Below are positions 7,423-17,032 of a stretch of 64,000 nt of DNA, piece by piece. The stretch's first letter is position 1; the number at the start of each line of letters is the position of its first letter. The stretch is from Actinotignum schaalii FB123-CNA-2 (GTDB taxonomy: Bacteria; Actinomycetota; Actinomycetes; Actinomycetales; Actinomycetaceae), in NCBI RefSeq assembly GCF_000411135.1, contig NZ_KE150263.1, positions 620,594 through 684,593 on the forward strand, given 5' to 3'. The translations under genes were made by a program, and so were the position numbers. The notes under the pieces were generated by a model that did not search any database, had not been told where the DNA came from, and was given only the letters and a program-made list of their open reading frames with translations.

Positions 7423-9330
7423 TTATCCCTCAGCTACTTCAGCTGCCTCCAGCCACTGTTCTTCCAGTTCCTCAAGCTGGCCGGTGGCCTCACTCAGCTC
7501 TTTGCCAATCCGCGCGAGTTCCTCATAGTCCCCGCTCACCGCACAGGCAGCGCTGCGCTCCTGCGCCTTGGCGATCTGCTCGCGCAGCCGCGCCATGCGT
7601 TTTTCGATGCGTTGCACCTCTTTGCGGGCTTCGCGCTGAAGGGCACTCGCGCTTTTCACAGTTCCCGCCCCGGACCCGGCGGCCGCCGCCCCAGCGCTGC
7701 CTGCACCGGCCCCGGCCCCACCTGCCCCGGCCTGAACACCGGTGCCCGCGCGTGTTCCCGCCGCGGCAGCGGCCTGCTCGCGGGCTTCCTGCTCCTGCTC
7801 GCGCAAACGCAGATATTCATCAACACCGCCCGGCAAGTCCCGCACCCGGCCATCCAGCACGGCAATCTGGCGGTCCGTCATGCGTTCGAGCAGGTAGCGA
7901 TCATGGGAGACCACAATGAGGGTGCCCGGCCAGCCGTCGAGCACGTCCTCCATCGCGGCGAGGGTATCGGTATCCAGGTCATTGGTCGGTTCGTCCAGGA
8001 GCAGCACATTCGGTTCCGCCATGAGTAGGCGCATGAATTGCAAGCGGCGCCGCTCCCCACCCGAGAGTTCACTGACCCGCGTCCAGGCACGTTCGCGGGT
8101 GAATCCCATCCGCTCGGTCACCTGGCTCGCGGTGAGTTCTTTCTTCCCCACCTGCACGCGAGCTGCGACGTCGTTCACGGCCTCCACCACGCGCAGCTCG
8201 GCCACCTCATCGAGTTCGCGGGTGTGCTGGGATAGTTCCGCGAGTTTCACGGTGGCACCGCGTTTGACGTGGCCCGCCGTGGGCTGGAGCCGCCCGGCGA
8301 TCAGCGCGAGCAGCGAGGATTTCCCGGCGCCGTTCGCACCCAGAATCCCCACGCGTTCACCCGGCGCAATCCGCCAGGTCACCCCGCGTAAAATTTCCGG
8401 CCCGCCACCGTAGCGCAGGCTAACATCCTCCAGATTGACAACTTCTTTACCCAGGCGGCTGGCGGCCATGCGCGTCATTTCCACGCTATCGCGCGGAGCC
8501 GGAACATCCGCGATAAGGCTTTCCGCCGCTTCGATACGGAACCGCGGTTTGGAAGTGCGGGCCGGGGCACCGCGCCGCAACCACGCCAGTTCCTTCCGCA
8601 AGAGGTTATTGCGTTTTTCTTCAGCGAGTGCGGCCTGGCGTTCGCGTTCGGCGCGCTGGAAAATATAGTCCGAATACCCGCCCTCGTAGGTTTCTACCCG
8701 ACCGGGAATCTGCCCGCGCGGGCTTTCCACCCCGGGCACCACTTCCCACAGTCGCGTGGCCACCGCATCCAGGAACCAGCGGTCGTGGGTCACGGCCACG
8801 AGCGCTCCGCGCGGGCGCGGCCCACCGAAACGCTCCTTAATATAATTCGCCAGGAAGGTAATCCCTTCGACGTCCAGATGGTTGGTCGGCTCGTCGAGAA
8901 TAATAATATTCGCCTCGCGGGTAAGAGTATGGGCCAGGGCCACCCGCCGGCGTTGCCCGCCGGAAAGCACACGCACCCGCGCCTCGAGGGGAATATCGGG
9001 GAGCAGCCCGGCATGCAAACGCCGCACGTGTGCGTCACTGGCCCATTCGTGGCGCGCGGTGCCCGCGTGAATCGCCTCCAGCACCGTGGCATCGGGGAGC
9101 TCATCAGCCTGGGTGAGCGTGGCGAATTTTGCGGTATTGGTGGGAATAACCTCGCCGCTGGTGGGCGCGAGCGCCCCGGTGATGAGGCGCAGCAGTGTGG
9201 TTTTCCCTCCCCCGTTCGGGCCGACGACGCCGATGCGGCTACCGTCCTCTAAACTCAGGGAAACGTTGCTGAGGATATCGCGACTTCCCAGGCTGACGCC
9301 CACGTCATGTACCGAAAGTAAATGTGCCAT
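7423..9330 (-). CDS. ABC-F family ATPase, Uup-like
   Basis: A 635-residue soluble protein with two ABC domains and no membrane segments. Domain 1 has Walker A GPNGGGKTT, signature LSGGQRRRVAL and IIILDEPTNHLDV. The linker follows near residues 245-290. Domain 2 has GANGAGKSS, LSGGERRRLQF and VLLLDEPTNDLDT. An Ala/Gly-rich spacer leads to a C-terminal coiled coil (KEVQRIEKRMARLREQIAK) as in Uup. ABC-F proteins act on the ribosome or, for Uup, in DNA precise-excision control. AAGGA precedes the ATG by about 9 nt. It lies 27 nt downstream of rsmA on the same strand, so the two are probably cotranscribed. Confidence 0.92.
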   Translation of the reverse strand: MAHLLSVHDVGVSLGSRDILSNVSLSLEDGSRIGVVGPNGGGKTTLLRLITGALAPTSGEVIPTNTAKFATLTQADELPDATVLEAIHAGTARHEWASDAHVRRLHAGLLPDIPLEARVRVLSGGQRRRVALAHTLTREANIIILDEPTNHLDVEGITFLANYIKERFGGPRPRGALVAVTHDRWFLDAVATRLWEVVPGVESPRGQIPGRVETYEGGYSDYIFQRAERERQAALAEEKRNNLLRKELAWLRRGAPARTSKPRFRIEAAESLIADVPAPRDSVEMTRMAASRLGKEVVNLEDVSLRYGGGPEILRGVTWRIAPGERVGILGANGAGKSSLLALIAGRLQPTAGHVKRGATVKLAELSQHTRELDEVAELRVVEAVNDVAARVQVGKKELTASQVTERMGFTRERAWTRVSELSGGERRRLQFMRLLMAEPNVLLLDEPTNDLDTDTLAAMEDVLDGWPGTLIVVSHDRYLLERMTDRQIAVLDGRVRDLPGGVDEYLRLREQEQEAREQAAAAAGTRAGTGVQAGAGGAGAGAGSAGAAAAGSGAGTVKSASALQREARKEVQRIEKRMARLREQIAKAQERSAACAVSGDYEELARIGKELSEATGQLEELEEQWLEAAEVAEG

Positions 9331-9357
9331 AGCTGGTGGTCCTTGGAGTGAGGGATT

Positions 9358-10503
9358 CTAGTTGGCGAAGTCGCGGGCCTGCGCGATCCGCACAAAATCA
9401 TCGATGGTGAGGGTTTCCCCGCGTGCCTGAGGTGATACTCCGGCCCGCTCGAGGATAGTTTCGGCCGCAGCCGGGCTGCCGGCCCAGGAACCCAGGGCAC
9501 TGCGCAGGGTTTTCCGGCGCTGAGCGAAAGCGGCGTCGATCACCTGAAAAACACGCTCGCGCAGTTCATCGGTACCGGGCGCGGGCCGCAAGCGCAGGTG
9601 AACGAGGGCGGAATCCACATTGGGTTCCGGGTAGAAAACGTGGCGGGAGATTTTCGCGCCCCGAGTGGCGCTCCCGTACCAGGCTGCTTTCACGGAGGGT
9701 ACCCCGTAGGTGCGTGACCCGGGGGCGGCGGCCAGGCGGTCGGCTACTTCTAGCTGCACCATCACCGTGATGGTCTCCAGGCTGGGCAGGGCTTCCATGA
9801 GGGTGAGGAGCACCGGCACCGCCACGTTATAGGGAAGGTTCGCCACCAGTGCGGTGGGCGCGAAGGTCGGTGTGCTGCCGGGGGTGCTGGTGCCGGAGGT
9901 TACGTTGGCGGTATCCACTACGCCGGCTACGGCCTCGATCTCGCCGGTGCATAGCGCGGGCGGGCAGGCGAGCTGTTCAGGCCCGGTGATGCTCAGGGCA
10001 TCCGCGTGGAGCAGTGCGAAATTTTCCGGGGAGCTGTGGCGGCGCGCCACGGTATCGGGGAGAGCGGCGGCCAGTGCGGCGTCGATCTCCACCGCGGATA
10101 CGTAAGCGCCGCTTTCCAGGAGCGCCAGGGTGAGTGAGCCCAGGCCCGGGCCGATTTCGAGGACCCTATCCCCCGGGCCCACCCCGGCTTCCCGCACGAT
10201 TTTGCGCACGGTGCCGCCATCGTGCACGAAGTTTTGCCCCAGGGTTTTGGTGGGGCGAATATTCAGGGCCGTGCACAGCGCGCGCACGTCCACCGGGGTG
10301 AGGAGGGCAGTTCCAGCCGGGGTGCGACCATCCGCGGTATCACCGGCCGAGCCACTACCGGCCGTGCTGTTACCGGGCGAGTCCTGTTGAGCAATATTAT
10401 TGGCGACCACAGATGCAGTGTACCCGGCTTGGTGAATGCCGTCCGAATGCTCCGTCAAAATCCGCACCTGCCAAAAATGCGAACCCTTGATGGTTACACC
10501 CAC
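9358..10503 (-). CDS. rsmA: 16S rRNA dimethyladenosine methyltransferase RsmA/KsgA
   Basis: Dimethylates the two adjacent adenines near the 3' end of 16S rRNA. The SAM-binding motifs are [11 protein letters not shown] near residue 85, [12 protein letters not shown] near 113, and the catalytic motif IV NLPYN near 220. The C-terminal helical domain has [12 protein letters not shown]. The open frame from the GTG at 10503 gives 381 residues with a 65-residue low-complexity leader and overlaps the preceding small gene by 10 nt. A later GTG near residue 32 is possible, so the start is uncertain. A Ser/Thr/Gly-rich insert (near residues 190-215) precedes motif IV. In many actinobacteria ispE follows ksgA, but here ABC-F follows directly. 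Confidence 0.93.
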   Translation of the reverse strand: MGVTIKGSHFWQVRILTEHSDGIHQAGYTASVVANNIAQQDSPGNSTAGSGSAGDTADGRTPAGTALLTPVDVRALCTALNIRPTKTLGQNFVHDGGTVRKIVREAGVGPGDRVLEIGPGLGSLTLALLESGAYVSAVEIDAALAAALPDTVARRHSSPENFALLHADALSITGPEQLACPPALCTGEIEAVAGVVDTANVTSGTSTPGSTPTFAPTALVANLPYNVAVPVLLTLMEALPSLETITVMVQLEVADRLAAAPGSRTYGVPSVKAAWYGSATRGAKISRHVFYPEPNVDSALVHLRLRPAPGTDELRERVFQVIDAAFAQRRKTLRSALGSWAGSPAAAETILERAGVSPQARGETLTIDDFVRIAQARDFAN

Positions 10504-10805
10504 ACGATTAAGAAGAGATACACAAGAATGAGAATCACGGCCGCCACCGCCGCGATCAGTAGGGCAAGTGCGCGGCGTCGCTGCCGGCCAGCTGCGCCAC
10601 GGGAACCAGAAGAACGCCCGGTATCCTCAGAACCCCGTGACTCCCCCGACTCCTCGGCGAGGAATTTACCCCACACCAACCCAGCACCCACCAGGATCAC
10701 AAATTGAATAATCCAGGCGTACCAGGGTAGACCCACCGACCGCAGCCCAACCATCGAGATAAGTGTCATCCCGCCGGCCAGCACCGCGATTCTGAGCATG
10801 TGCAT
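10494..10805 (-). CDS. small membrane protein of unknown function
   Basis: 103 residues with two adjacent hydrophobic segments near the N-terminus (about residues 4-22 and 30-48), a charged, Ser/Gly/Arg-rich middle and a third membrane segment at the C-terminus. I do not recognise a family. It sits between the Rpf-like gene (27 nt upstream) and rsmA, whose GTG overlaps its stop, so it is probably cotranscribed with both. A second ATG lies two codons in. Confidence 0.6.
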   Translation of the reverse strand: MHMLRIAVLAGGMTLISMVGLRSVGLPWYAWIIQFVILVGAGLVWGKFLAEESGESRGSEDTGRSSGSRGAAGRQRRRALALLIAAVAAVILILVYLFLIVWV

Positions 10806-10832
10806 GAGCTTCGTTTAAGCGCCTACGCCGTT

Positions 10833-11972
10833 TTAGTACCACCCGCGGGAATTAGAGTGCCCGAGCGCAGCGCAGGGGCTGCCGTAGCGGCCTTCGATAT
10901 AGCCCAAGCCCCAGCGGATTTGGGTGGCCGGATTGGTCTGCCAATCAGCGCCGGCAGAAGCCATCTTGGAGCCGGGCAACGCCTGCGGAATACCGTAGGC
11001 ACCCGAGGAGCTATTTTCCGCCAGGTGATTCCAATTCGATTCCCGATTCCACAGCGTTACCAGGCAGGAGAACTGATCCTGACCCCAACCGTAGGCGGAA
11101 AGCATACCCGAGGCGATTTCCTGGGCGGTACCGGCCGGAACCACACTGGCGACCGCAGCCGCTCCGCTCCCATCAGCACTTGCACCCGCCACGGCAGCGG
11201 CGCTTTCCGAGGTCCCCACCTTGACCACTTCATCCACGCGGGCCTGCTTGACCGCGGAGAAAGTCAGAGTGCGAGCAACTTCCTTGCCGTTTTCCACCCG
11301 GATTTCATAGGTGTTGGCAGAAATGCCATCCTTACCTTCGGTTTCCACCTTGGTGGTACCTTTGGCAAGCGCGGCGTCGTCCACCTTGGTAGAGCCGTGC
11401 GCATCCACCACTTCTTCGGTGATCACGCGCGTTTCCACCCGGGTAATCGTGACCTTCGAGCCCGGAACAACCGGCGCGGCAAGACTCTGCGAAACAACGT
11501 CATCCCCGGATACCGTAATCCCGGCTTCTTGCAGCGCATCCCCGAGGGTGACTGCCGTGGTGGTGAGGGTACGTTCTTCGCCTTCAAAATTAACGGTGAA
11601 AGAGTATTCGGATACCGTGGCGCCCGCGGTGCGAGCCACCGGGAAACCATCCGCATAAGCATTGGCAGGCATCGACATATGCGACATCAGGCCAATACCG
11701 CTACCGGCCAGCAGCACAGCCCCGAGCGCGGCAACCCCGCGCCGGCTGAGCGGGAACGCATTGAGCTGGGCGTTCGCGGCGGAATCCTCCACGGCGGCGG
11801 GTGCCTGGAAAGCGGTGCCGGTGGCCTGCGGCCGAGTGGCCAGCACGGCCTGAACAGCCTCACTCACCGCGCCGCGTTCCATCATGAGAGCCCGCGACCG
11901 CGGACCCGGGGTACGAACCTCAGCCCGAACAAATTGCTCGAGTCCCATTCCCTGTGCGCTGTGACGCCCCAC
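10833..11972 (-). CDS. Rpf-like cell-wall lytic protein: DUF348, G5 and lysozyme-like domains
   Basis: A secreted or membrane-anchored peptidoglycan-cleaving enzyme in the conserved metG-tatD-rpf-ksgA cluster. From the GTG at 11972 the protein has 379 residues: a cytoplasmic N-terminus, a membrane/signal segment (RGVAALGAVLLAGSGIGLM, about residues 76-94), a DUF348 ubiquitin-like domain (about 120-165), a G5 domain (about 165-245), an Ala/Ser linker, and a C-terminal lysozyme-like domain. The last carries LVTLWNRESNWN (probable catalytic Glu), SSGAYGIPQALPGSKM and IRWGLGYIEGRYGSPC. The start is fixed by GGAGGA 6 nt before the GTG. The catalytic domain is of the SLT-like type seen in Micrococcales/Actinomycetales proteins rather than the short Rpf fold. 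GTTAC repeats lie upstream. Confidence 0.9.
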   Translation of the reverse strand: MGRHSAQGMGLEQFVRAEVRTPGPRSRALMMERGAVSEAVQAVLATRPQATGTAFQAPAAVEDSAANAQLNAFPLSRRGVAALGAVLLAGSGIGLMSHMSMPANAYADGFPVARTAGATVSEYSFTVNFEGEERTLTTTAVTLGDALQEAGITVSGDDVVSQSLAAPVVPGSKVTITRVETRVITEEVVDAHGSTKVDDAALAKGTTKVETEGKDGISANTYEIRVENGKEVARTLTFSAVKQARVDEVVKVGTSESAAAVAGASADGSGAAAVASVVPAGTAQEIASGMLSAYGWGQDQFSCLVTLWNRESNWNHLAENSSSGAYGIPQALPGSKMASAGADWQTNPATQIRWGLGYIEGRYGSPCAALGHSNSRGWY

Positions 11973-12038
11973 TAAACTTCCTCCGTTGCTTGCGCGAGTA
12001 CCCTCCGGCCTCACTTTTATAACGAAACTATATTGAGT

Positions 12039-12054
12039 GTAACCATTTCGTAAC
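12039..12054 (-). promoter_or_regulatory. GTTAC-N6-GTTAC direct repeat upstream of the Rpf-like gene
   Basis: On the minus strand GTTAC GAAATG GTTAC forms an 11-bp-period direct repeat about 65 nt before the GTG start. The spacing suits an OmpR-family response regulator; MtrA is known to control rpf-type genes in actinobacteria. The same arrangement occurs upstream of the NlpC/P60 gene at 62641-62677. A possible -10 (TTATAA) lies a little downstream. The rest of the 330-nt gap shows no clear riboswitch. Confidence 0.5.
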
Positions 12055-12301
12055 ATTCGGACAATGATTCGGAGGGAAAAGCTCGCTTTTCTTGAGATTT
12101 TTAGGAGCGCTCAAATTGTGGTCACCTGACTTTTCCGCGGATTCTCGGGGTTTTTACGCGTATCGCACGACGGCGCCGCTAGCGGCCACATCGTAATCTG
12201 AGCGTTATTTCACACCACTGGGGAAGGCTGAAGAACCTCGTTCGGGGAGACAAAGCTAACGCGCCCCCAGCGCGGGCGTTACATCGATTACATTTAAGGC
12301 T

Positions 12302-13174
12302 ATGAGCACTCAATATCCCGGATACGCACAGCAGCCTGTCCCTCCGAGCTATCCCGTCCCCTCCGCACCGAAGCGCGGCACCGGCGCGCTGCGCGGCCTG
12401 GCGGCTCTTACCACCGCACTGAGCATCGCTCTTATTATCTTGTGCTTCACACCAGCCCTAGCCCGGGGTGAGGATAATGCCTCTATTATTGGGCTGGCGA
12501 ATCCGGGTGGCGTGTGGCTGCCGGTGCTTGTGTACGGCTGCGGTGTTCTTCTGGCGCTGCTAGCGGGAGTGCTCGGTTTGTTCACCACTGGCCGGGCAGC
12601 CCAAGCCTTTTCTTGGCTGGCACCGCTGGGCGGAGCAATCACCCTGGGCGGGCTCGTGGCACTCTCCCTGGATAGTTCGGTCGGCGCTCTTCGCGAATTC
12701 GGGGCGCAGTACACCGCGCTCTTCTGGGCGACCGGCGCACTGGCCTTGATTCTGGCACTGACCGGCATCGCGCAGGGAGTGGCCGCAGGAACAGCCGCGA
12801 AGAAATCCGCGCGGCCCGCGTACCCGGGCTACCCGAACTATCCCGGTTACCCCAGCCCGGCATCGCAACAGACGTATGGCCAGGGCTATCCGGGCTACCC
12901 GGGGCAGGGTTATCCCGGCCAGGCCGGCCCCGCAGGCCAGGGGTACCCGGCCCAGGGCGCACCGGTGCCGGGCTATCCGCAAGGTTACGGCCAGGGCTAT
13001 CCGGGCCAAGCTCAATATCAAGGCCAATCTCAATATCAAGGCCAGCCAGCTTATCAGGGGCAAACCCAGCCGTACCGGCAGGCATATGCGCAGCCCGGGC
13101 AGAACTATGGCAAGCCAGCTGCCCAAACCGAGCCTTCCGGCCAGACTCCCGAATCTGAAAGCCCCCAGAGCTAA
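12302..13174 (+). CDS. four-helix membrane protein with Tyr/Gly/Pro/Gln-rich C-terminal tail
   Basis: 290 residues. A Pro/Tyr-rich N-terminus is followed by four membrane segments (about residues 30-52, 70-95, 100-122 and 132-158) and then a tail of about 120 residues built from short repeats such as YPGYPGQGYPGQ and QYQGQ. Similar tailed tetraspan proteins are common in actinobacteria and have no assigned reaction. The tail is probably disordered and may be cytoplasmic. No ribosome-binding site is visible, but TACATT lies 7 nt before the ATG, indicating a leaderless start. It is the only plus-strand gene inside an otherwise minus-strand cluster. Confidence 0.75.
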   Translation: MSTQYPGYAQQPVPPSYPVPSAPKRGTGALRGLAALTTALSIALIILCFTPALARGEDNASIIGLANPGGVWLPVLVYGCGVLLALLAGVLGLFTTGRAAQAFSWLAPLGGAITLGGLVALSLDSSVGALREFGAQYTALFWATGALALILALTGIAQGVAAGTAAKKSARPAYPGYPNYPGYPSPASQQTYGQGYPGYPGQGYPGQAGPAGQGYPAQGAPVPGYPQGYGQGYPGQAQYQGQSQYQGQPAYQGQTQPYRQAYAQPGQNYGKPAAQTEPSGQTPESESPQS

Positions 13175-13208
13175 GAGCAGGGCTCAGCACAGCGCAGCTC
13201 AGAGCTAG

Positions 13209-14237
13209 CTAGGCTGCGCCCAGTTCCCCGTACACCGCCCGGGTGTTTTCCAGGAGCTGGGCGCACCACTGCGCTTCAGCCAGTTCGCGCAGCTCAGCTC
13301 CGAAACGCACCGTCCACGCCATCACGTAGGGGGCGTTTGGGTGGCCGCGCCACGGAACCGGCGTTAGGTAGGGTGCGTCTGTTTCCGCGAGGATGAGCGC
13401 GGAATCAAAAGCATGGAAAGCAGCGCGGAGCTCATCATTGGCAGGGTAGGTTATTTGCCCGCCAAAACTTCCGTACCAGCCTTCGCGGTTACACAGCTCG
13501 GCAAGCGCGGCGTCGCCGGAAAACGCGTGGAAAACCACCCGGCTCGGGGCACCGTCACGGCGCAGCACCTCCACGCAATCAGCGTGGGCCTCGCGGTCGT
13601 GAATCTGAACGGGCAGGTCGAGCTCGCGCGCGAGGGCAAGATGAGCGCGGAACGCCTCGATTTGCGCGGCGCGGCCCTCCTCAGAAGTACGGTAATAGTC
13701 GAGTCCCGTCTCCCCAATCGCAACGACGGCCTTGGAGCGGGCCGCCTGCGCCACCCGGTCGATGGCCTCCTCCAGACTGAGGGCATGGTGCGCGGCGAGC
13801 TCCTGCGCTAAACCATCCGGGCCCGTCGCGGTGATTCCGCGATGCCGGGCAGCTTCATTGGGGTGAATAGCAAGGGCTGCGGAAAAGTGGGCCGGGTCCG
13901 CTTCAGCCACAGCCACCGTGGGCAGAAGGTCCGGGACCTCACACGCGCAGGTAATGGCGTGGCACACCCCGGCAGCCTCCATGGCGGCAGCTTCCTCATT
14001 CGGCAGCATCCGCCCGCGCGGTGGGGTAAGCGTAGCATCCGAGTGACCTGCCTGCGCTGCCCCCGCCGGCACCCAAATATGGGTGTGGTTATCCACCACC
14101 GGACCGGCGAGCTTTTCCGGGAGATCGGGCAGATACCAGCGGCGCGCCCGCTTTTTCTCCTTCGCGGAGAGCGCCGCGAATTCCTCCGGCGCTAATTCGT
14201 TGCGAAGAATCCCTTCCCCCGCTGCTTCCTTGCCCAC
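13209..14237 (-). CDS. tatD: TatD-family metal-dependent hydrolase (DNase)
   Basis: 342 residues, longer than the usual 260-290 because of an N-terminal extension (about 45 residues) and a charged insert after the metal motif. Visible features are VVDNHTHIW (HxH metal ligands), the ACEVPD strand, AALAIHPNEA, AIGETGLDYYR (metal Glu), PVQIHDREAHAD, VFHAFSG and ILAETDAPYLTP (metal Asp). TatD enzymes degrade DNA and are linked to repair. The GTG start lies 3 nt beyond the metG stop, so the two genes form an operon. Confidence 0.93.
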   Translation of the reverse strand: MGKEAAGEGILRNELAPEEFAALSAKEKKRARRWYLPDLPEKLAGPVVDNHTHIWVPAGAAQAGHSDATLTPPRGRMLPNEEAAAMEAAGVCHAITCACEVPDLLPTVAVAEADPAHFSAALAIHPNEAARHRGITATGPDGLAQELAAHHALSLEEAIDRVAQAARSKAVVAIGETGLDYYRTSEEGRAAQIEAFRAHLALARELDLPVQIHDREAHADCVEVLRRDGAPSRVVFHAFSGDAALAELCNREGWYGSFGGQITYPANDELRAAFHAFDSALILAETDAPYLTPVPWRGHPNAPYVMAWTVRFGAELRELAEAQWCAQLLENTRAVYGELGAA

Positions 14238-14240
14238 GCT

Positions 14241-16052
14241 TTAGGCCTTATCGATGCCGAGGCGCTCCAGCTCCTCAGCAACCACGCTGGCATCCAGCTT
14301 GGTGAACACCGGGGACGGCTTGGCAATCGGGGTACCGACCTGGACCTCCACCCGCTCCCACGGGTGCAGATTAGAATAATCCCCGGTAATAATCGGGTAG
14401 GGCTTACCTGAATCGAGGTCGGTGACCTCCTCCAGGCGCGGCATCGGGGCAATATCACCGGCCCCGCCCAGCACCCGATCCACCGCGTTCGACGAATGCG
14501 GGAGGAATACGCTCATCATGGTATTGAGATCGGAGACCGCCTGGATAAGGGTGTGGAGCACCGTGCCCAAGCGTTCGCGCTGGGAAGGATCCTTCATCTT
14601 GAAGGGTTCGGTAGCGGAAACGTACCCGTTTGCCTCCCGCACCAGACGCATAATTTCGGTGAGCGCGGCGCGCTGGCGGTGCGCGGCAATGGAATTACCC
14701 ACGGTGGTGAAACCGGCTTCCACCGCATCCAGGAGCTCCCGATCCACCGCCTCGAGTGGCCCGGCCGCCGGGATTTCCCCGAAGTTCTTGGCGATCATAG
14801 CCGCGGTGCGATTAACGAGGTTCCCCCATCCGGCCACCAGCTCGGAATTATTGCGCCGCACAAATTCCGACCAGGTGAAATCAGCATCGGAAGTTTCCGG
14901 GCCGGCAATGGAAATGAAGTAGCGCAACGCATCGGGCTGGTAGCGCGAGAGCACATCGCGCACGTAAATCACCACGCCCTTGGAGGAGGAGACCTTCTCC
15001 CCTTCCATGGTCAGGAATTCGGAAGCCACCACCTGGGTGGGTAGGTTGAGCTGCCCTAAATCACCGGGCTGGCCGCCCCGGCTTCCCTCCCCGTTATAGG
15101 CGAGGAGTTCGGCCGGCCAGATCTGGGAATGGAAAACAATATTATCCTTCCCCATAAAGTAATAGGAGCGGGCCTCCGCATCATTCCACCAGGCGCGCCA
15201 ATCTTCCCGGCTCCCGGTTCCCGCGGCTTCACGCCGGCGGGCCCATTCAATAGAGGCGGAAAGGTAGCCGATAACGGCGTCGAACCACACGTACAGGCGC
15301 TTGGAGGGTTGCTCTTCCCAGCCGGGGACCGGAATGCCCCAGCTAATATCCCGGCTCATGGCACGCGGGCGTACATCCTCCAGAAGGTGCTTGGAAAATG
15401 AGATAACGTTCGGGCGCCACTGCCCGGATTCTTCCACCTCATCAAGCCACTGGCCCAGGCGTTCCGCCAGCGCCGGCAAATCCAAGAAATAATGCTCGGT
15501 TTCGCGGAATTGCGGGGTTTTCCCGGAAACCTTCGAAACAGGGTCGATGAGATCCTGCGGATCGAGTTGGTTACCGCAATGATCGCACTGGTCCCCGCGG
15601 GCCGGGCTGTAGCCGCACAACGGGCACGTGCCTTCAATATAGCGATCCGGGAGAGTGTTCCCGGTTTCCGGATCAATGGCAACCGGGGTGGATTGCACCA
15701 CCATATAGCCGTTATCGCGGCATACCTCAAACATCTGCTGCACAACCCGCTCGTGATTAACCGTGGTGGTGCGGGTGAACAGGTCATAGGAAAGCCCGAG
15801 CGCTACGAGGTCCTCCACAATAATGCGATTATTGCGGTCCGCGAGTTCTTCCGGGGTGATTCCTTCCGCGTCGGCCGAAACCAAAATCGGGGTGCCGTGC
15901 TCATCGGTACCCGAGACCATGAGGACATCCTCCCCCACCATGCGCATATAGCGCGAGAACACATCCGAGGGAACACCGAATCCAGCAACGTGACCAATAT
16001 GGCGCGGGCCGTTGGCATACGGCCAGGCAACAGCGGAGAGAATATGAGTCAT
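14241..16052 (-). CDS. metG: methionyl-tRNA synthetase
   Basis: 603 residues. It charges tRNA-Met. The N-terminus [21 protein letters not shown] includes the HIGH motif, a zinc knuckle CPLCGYSP...CDHCG lies near residue 145, and the KMSKS equivalent is KVSSSKG near residue 340. A C-terminal anticodon-binding helical domain follows, without the dimerisation tail of some MetRS proteins. I place the start at 16052, not three codons earlier, because TAGAAT lies exactly 7 nt upstream, giving a leaderless transcript that begins at this ATG. tatD follows 3 nt downstream. Confidence 0.96.
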   Translation of the reverse strand: MTHILSAVAWPYANGPRHIGHVAGFGVPSDVFSRYMRMVGEDVLMVSGTDEHGTPILVSADAEGITPEELADRNNRIIVEDLVALGLSYDLFTRTTTVNHERVVQQMFEVCRDNGYMVVQSTPVAIDPETGNTLPDRYIEGTCPLCGYSPARGDQCDHCGNQLDPQDLIDPVSKVSGKTPQFRETEHYFLDLPALAERLGQWLDEVEESGQWRPNVISFSKHLLEDVRPRAMSRDISWGIPVPGWEEQPSKRLYVWFDAVIGYLSASIEWARRREAAGTGSREDWRAWWNDAEARSYYFMGKDNIVFHSQIWPAELLAYNGEGSRGGQPGDLGQLNLPTQVVASEFLTMEGEKVSSSKGVVIYVRDVLSRYQPDALRYFISIAGPETSDADFTWSEFVRRNNSELVAGWGNLVNRTAAMIAKNFGEIPAAGPLEAVDRELLDAVEAGFTTVGNSIAAHRQRAALTEIMRLVREANGYVSATEPFKMKDPSQRERLGTVLHTLIQAVSDLNTMMSVFLPHSSNAVDRVLGGAGDIAPMPRLEEVTDLDSGKPYPIITGDYSNLHPWERVEVQVGTPIAKPSPVFTKLDASVVAEELERLGIDKA

Positions 16053-16189
16053 AGCCACCATTCTACTAGCGCGCCCGCTAGCGTGCCCGCATCCCCGCGC
16101 CTAAACTATAAGGGCGCGGTTTCGCCACAGCGATTGACCATCCGGCCGCCGCGCACCGCGTGATGACCCGCTTCATCAGGAGGATGACT

Positions 16190-17002
16190 ATGGATGAGAC
16201 CCGCGCACTCATCATTGTTGATGTGCAACCCACATTCTGCGAAGGCGGCAGCCTCGGGGTGGACGGCGGTAACGCCGTTGCCGAACGTATTGCCGATTTT
16301 GTCACTGATAACGCCGAAGAATACGCTCTTATCGCCACCACCCAGGATTGGCATATCGACCCGGGCCCGCATTTCTCCGAGAATCCGGATTTTGTGGATA
16401 GCTGGCCGCCCCACGGCGTGGCCGATACCCCGGAGGCGGAGCTGCACGAATCCATCGCGGCTCTCCCCATTGATGTCCAGTTCAAGAAGGGCCAGTACGC
16501 TTCGGGCTATTCCGGTTTCGAGGGTACCGATCCGCAGGGTAACCTCCTCGAGGACGTACTGCGCACCGCCGAAGTCACGGATGTGGACGTGGTAGGCATT
16601 GCCGAATCGCATTGCGTGCGCGCCACCGCCATCGATGCGGTGCGCAACGGTTTCCGCACCCGCGTTTTTTCCGACCTCACCGTACCGACCTCCCCGGAAC
16701 TCGGGGCCGCAGCCCGTGTGGAGATGGACGAAGCGGGCGTGGAGCAGCTGCAATCTGCGGATGCTTTCGGTTTTTACGAAGAGTCCGAGGTTCCGGACGA
16801 ATTCGATGATCCGTACGACGACGCTGCAGCTGCCGAAGCGGAACTCGAGAACCTCGATGATGACTACGAGCTGTACGACGACGACGATTTCGACGACTAC
16901 GCCGAGGAAGATGAAAATATCGACTTTTCGGATGAGGTCAATGAGGCTGATTTCGATTTCTCCGATATCGACTACCGCCCCGGCATCGACTCCGCGAAGT
17001 AA
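16190..17002 (+). CDS. PncA-like nicotinamidase / isochorismatase-family hydrolase with acidic tail
   Basis: 270 residues. The first ~195 form a cysteine-hydrolase domain: catalytic Asp in IIVDVQPTF, Lys in QFKKGQ, Cys in GIAESHCVRATA, and metal-ligand candidates in TQDWHIDPGPHF, as in nicotinamidases that turn nicotinamide into nicotinate for NAD recycling. The last ~65 residues are extremely acidic, with runs such as LYDDDDFDDYAEEDEN, and are absent from ordinary PncA proteins. AGGAGG lies 7-8 nt before the ATG. It is divergent from metG and stands alone. The substrate is inferred from the family only. Confidence 0.85.
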   Translation: MDETRALIIVDVQPTFCEGGSLGVDGGNAVAERIADFVTDNAEEYALIATTQDWHIDPGPHFSENPDFVDSWPPHGVADTPEAELHESIAALPIDVQFKKGQYASGYSGFEGTDPQGNLLEDVLRTAEVTDVDVVGIAESHCVRATAIDAVRNGFRTRVFSDLTVPTSPELGAAARVEMDEAGVEQLQSADAFGFYEESEVPDEFDDPYDDAAAAEAELENLDDDYELYDDDDFDDYAEEDENIDFSDEVNEADFDFSDIDYRPGIDSAK

Positions 17003-17032
17003 AGCGGGTTCCGGCTCCGGCTCGCAACCACG

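Noticed and set aside
10800-11975. 391-codon plus-strand frame opposite the Rpf-like gene
   Set aside because: Antisense to a protein with clear G5 and lysozyme-like domains.
11973-12301. Possible c-di-AMP (ydaO) riboswitch upstream of the Rpf-like gene
   Set aside because: This riboswitch class is common before rpf and NlpC genes, so I looked for its conserved segments on the minus strand here and at 62577-62980, and found neither the core motifs nor the fold.
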